DNA from: Oxalobacteraceae bacterium
GTDB taxonomy: Bacteria; Pseudomonadota; Gammaproteobacteria; Burkholderiales; Burkholderiaceae_D
Direction: 5' to 3'
NCBI GenBank assembly: GCA_003132085.1
Contig: PKWO01000395.1
Span: forward strand, 1-7,810
Length of the DNA stretch: 7,810 nt
Shown: positions 6,417 to 7,810 of the stretch, piece after piece
Numbering within the stretch: the stretch's first letter is position 1
Layout: the number at the start of each line of letters is the position of its first letter
Program-made: the position numbers and the translations under genes
Notes under the pieces: generated by a model
Told to the model about the DNA's origin: nothing
Databases searched by the model: none
What the model saw: only the letters and a program-made list of their open reading frames with translations

Positions 6417-7565
6417 ATGCAGCGTTTGTCCGCCTTGTTTCTCTGTGCAATGCTTGCCGCATGCGCAACCGGACCGATACCGGAGAAACCGCAGCATCTG
6501 TTCCATGATGCGCTGTTTTCAGCGCCGTCCGAGCGTATTAGTCCCGACCAAATATTTGCGTTGAGCGACGAAATGCGGTTCTACCTCGATAACGACATAG
6601 CCCGTAAAATACATGCCGACGGCAAGATCATGGCGCTCGTCAATGTGCTCAATAAAAAAGCGCAACTGAAGCTCACCTATGACGCGACGAAAACGCGTAA
6701 TGCCGCCGAGGCGTTCCAGGCGCGATCCGGCAATTGCCTTTCATTGGCCATCATGACCGCCGCGTTCGCCAGGCAAATGGGTCTGCCTATTCAATTCCAT
6801 AGCGTGACTATCGGCGAAGTGTGGGATCGAAAGGACAACATCGATTTTCTGATCGGACATGTCAACCTGACCTTGGGCGAAACCGGCGGTTCGAGCGCCT
6901 TTGTCGGTCAGGAATCGCCGAAAATCATTGATTTTGGCGCCTACGACGGTACGCGCGGCGAGCGGATGGAAGATGTCGGAGAGGACATCATTGTTGCGAT
7001 GTACATGAACAACCGAGCGGCCGAATCGCTCGCCAACGGCAACTTGGACAACGCCTATTGGTGGGCGCGAGCAGCCATAGAGCGCGCTCCGGCGTTCCTG
7101 ATCGCCTATAACACGCTCGGCGTCATCTATAGTGGCCACCATAATCTGCCGGAGGCAGAACAAGTATTCCAGCATGTGCTGGAGCAAGAACCCGAAAATG
7201 GGTTGGCGATGTCTAATGAGGTTCATGTGTTAAACGGCCTTGGGCGCGCCAAGGAGTCGGAAATGCTGGCGCGCAGGTTGGCGGAAATCCAGCCCTATCC
7301 GCCGTATTTCTTCTTCAACCGCGGGTTGGATGCAATGCGGACTGGAGATTACCGGACCGCCAGGACGCAATTTACCAAGGAAGTGAATCGGGCGTCTTAC
7401 AACCATCAGTTCCATTTCTGGCTGGCGCTTGCCGACTTCTACCTCGGCAATATCGACGAGACACGCAAGCAATTGATCATTGCGATGGAAAACAGCCCAA
7501 ACAGCACGCAGCACGATTTGTATGCGGCGAAACTTCAAAGTATCAGGTCACACGGCGTTCACTGA
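6417..7565 (+). CDS. Lipoprotein with transglutaminase-like (papain-fold) domain and TPR-like repeats
   Basis: The 382-residue product begins with a short signal sequence and lipobox LAAC, with Cys16 as the lipidated residue. It should therefore be anchored to the inner or outer membrane facing the periplasm; no Asp follows the Cys (Ala17), which favours outer-membrane sorting. Residues about 70-180 look like a transglutaminase-like cysteine hydrolase: the nucleophile is Cys107 in ARSGNCLSLAIM, with His148 in LIGHVNLTL and Asp172 in KIIDFGAY completing a plausible triad. From about 195 to 365 there are roughly five TPR-like helical pairs, for example AAESLANGNLDNAYWWARAA and NTLGVIYSGHHNLPEAEQVF, with a proline at the repeat ends. 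TPRs usually bind partner proteins. The ATG at 6417 has AGGAGG six bases upstream and a good promoter at 6258-6285. Substrate and partner are unknown; protease, cross-linking or non-catalytic roles all remain open. Confidence 0.88.
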   Translation: MQRLSALFLCAMLAACATGPIPEKPQHLFHDALFSAPSERISPDQIFALSDEMRFYLDNDIARKIHADGKIMALVNVLNKKAQLKLTYDATKTRNAAEAFQARSGNCLSLAIMTAAFARQMGLPIQFHSVTIGEVWDRKDNIDFLIGHVNLTLGETGGSSAFVGQESPKIIDFGAYDGTRGERMEDVGEDIIVAMYMNNRAAESLANGNLDNAYWWARAAIERAPAFLIAYNTLGVIYSGHHNLPEAEQVFQHVLEQEPENGLAMSNEVHVLNGLGRAKESEMLARRLAEIQPYPPYFFFNRGLDAMRTGDYRTARTQFTKEVNRASYNHQFHFWLALADFYLGNIDETRKQLIIAMENSPNSTQHDLYAAKLQSIRSHGVH

Positions 7566-7655
7566 GGATTTTGATGGCGTGACATCGTCATATCCAGGCA
7601 TTGAGAAAGCCAACCTCCTGCTTGACGAAAGCGTGCCGTAAGGCGGCGTACAACG

Positions 7656-7810
7656 TCAAAGTTTTGGAATCCTGATTCGGCTGATCATCAGCGAACCGGA
7701 CAGCGCAAACATCAGCACCAGCGGGTGGAACTGTAGGCCGCCAACGGACAGAACCCCTAACCATAATTGCGGTCCCAGCGCGCCGTACCATACTGCGGTT
7801 GCCAGCATGA
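7656..7810 (-). CDS. C-terminus of a membrane protein, possibly a CDP-alcohol phosphatidyltransferase
   Basis: Fifty C-terminal residues plus the stop are visible; the gene enters from the right edge. The sequence has two hydrophobic stretches, ATAVWYGALGPQLWLGVLSV and PLVLMFALSGSLMI, followed by a short basic tail, SRIRIPKL. A last membrane helix running into a M(I/V)SRIxxP-type tail is what I expect at the end of phosphatidylserine synthase-like CDP-alcohol phosphatidyltransferases, which make phospholipids in the inner membrane. The catalytic motif of that family would lie outside the window, so this name is tentative. It converges on the lipoprotein gene with a 90-base gap. A TTGACG/CGTCAA inverted pair (7622-7627, 7654-7659) overlaps its stop codon but has no T run. 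Confidence 0.55.
   Translation of the reverse strand, partial: MLATAVWYGALGPQLWLGVLSVGGLQFHPLVLMFALSGSLMISRIRIPKL

Noticed and set aside
6741..7226. A 161-codon minus-strand open frame.
   Set aside because: It is antisense to the transglutaminase-like lipoprotein, which has lipobox, catalytic motifs, RBS and promoter; no motif was seen in the antisense product.
7622..7659. A TTGACG/CGTCAA inverted pair as a terminator between the convergent genes.
   Set aside because: The arms are six bases with a 26-base loop and no T tract on either side; it could easily arise by chance.

Overview
The window looks like ordinary chromosome of a Gram-negative proteobacterium, probably a betaproteobacterium (for example Burkholderiales). 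This rests on moderate-to-high GC, a signal-peptide M16 peptidase, a LAAC-type lipoprotein and strong GGAG-type ribosome binding sites. No transposase, integrase, CRISPR array, rRNA or tRNA was recognised. The taxonomic guess is inference, since no marker gene is present.

Left part (1-4353), all on the minus strand. Reading in the direction of transcription there is a stand-alone Sfp-type 4'-phosphopantetheinyl transferase (3658-4353), then a large exported two-module M16 zinc peptidase (699-3443, TTG start), then the N-terminal third of an amidase-signature hydrolase (1-557, running off the edge) with its own good sigma70-like promoter. The gaps of 214 and 141 bases argue against tight translational coupling. 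The PPTase start is preceded by three perfect-length tandem copies of a 13-bp unit.

Middle (4406-5183). About 620 bases hold no convincing protein gene. They contain a textbook minus-strand terminator with no obvious parent gene, a long-looped inverted repeat, a possible 26-codon plus-strand mini-ORF, and finally a compact control region. That control region has three 10-bp-phased direct repeats (TGGTGCnA) plus one inverted copy around an extended -10 promoter, followed by a leader with a strong Shine-Dalgarno site.

Right part (5184-7810). An XRE-type DNA-binding protein with an unrecognised C-terminal domain (5184-6038, plus) is followed by a 378-base gap with a near-consensus sigma70 promoter. 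Next is a lipoprotein combining a transglutaminase-like Cys-His-Asp fold with TPR-like repeats (6417-7565, plus). A convergent minus-strand gene then enters from the right edge (7656-7810); its visible 50-residue membrane C-terminus is compatible with a CDP-alcohol phosphatidyltransferase, though this is uncertain.

The genes do not form an obvious single pathway. The clearest candidate regulatory circuit is the XRE protein acting on the phased operator upstream of its own gene and perhaps on a divergent minus-strand RNA that would end at the orphan terminator.
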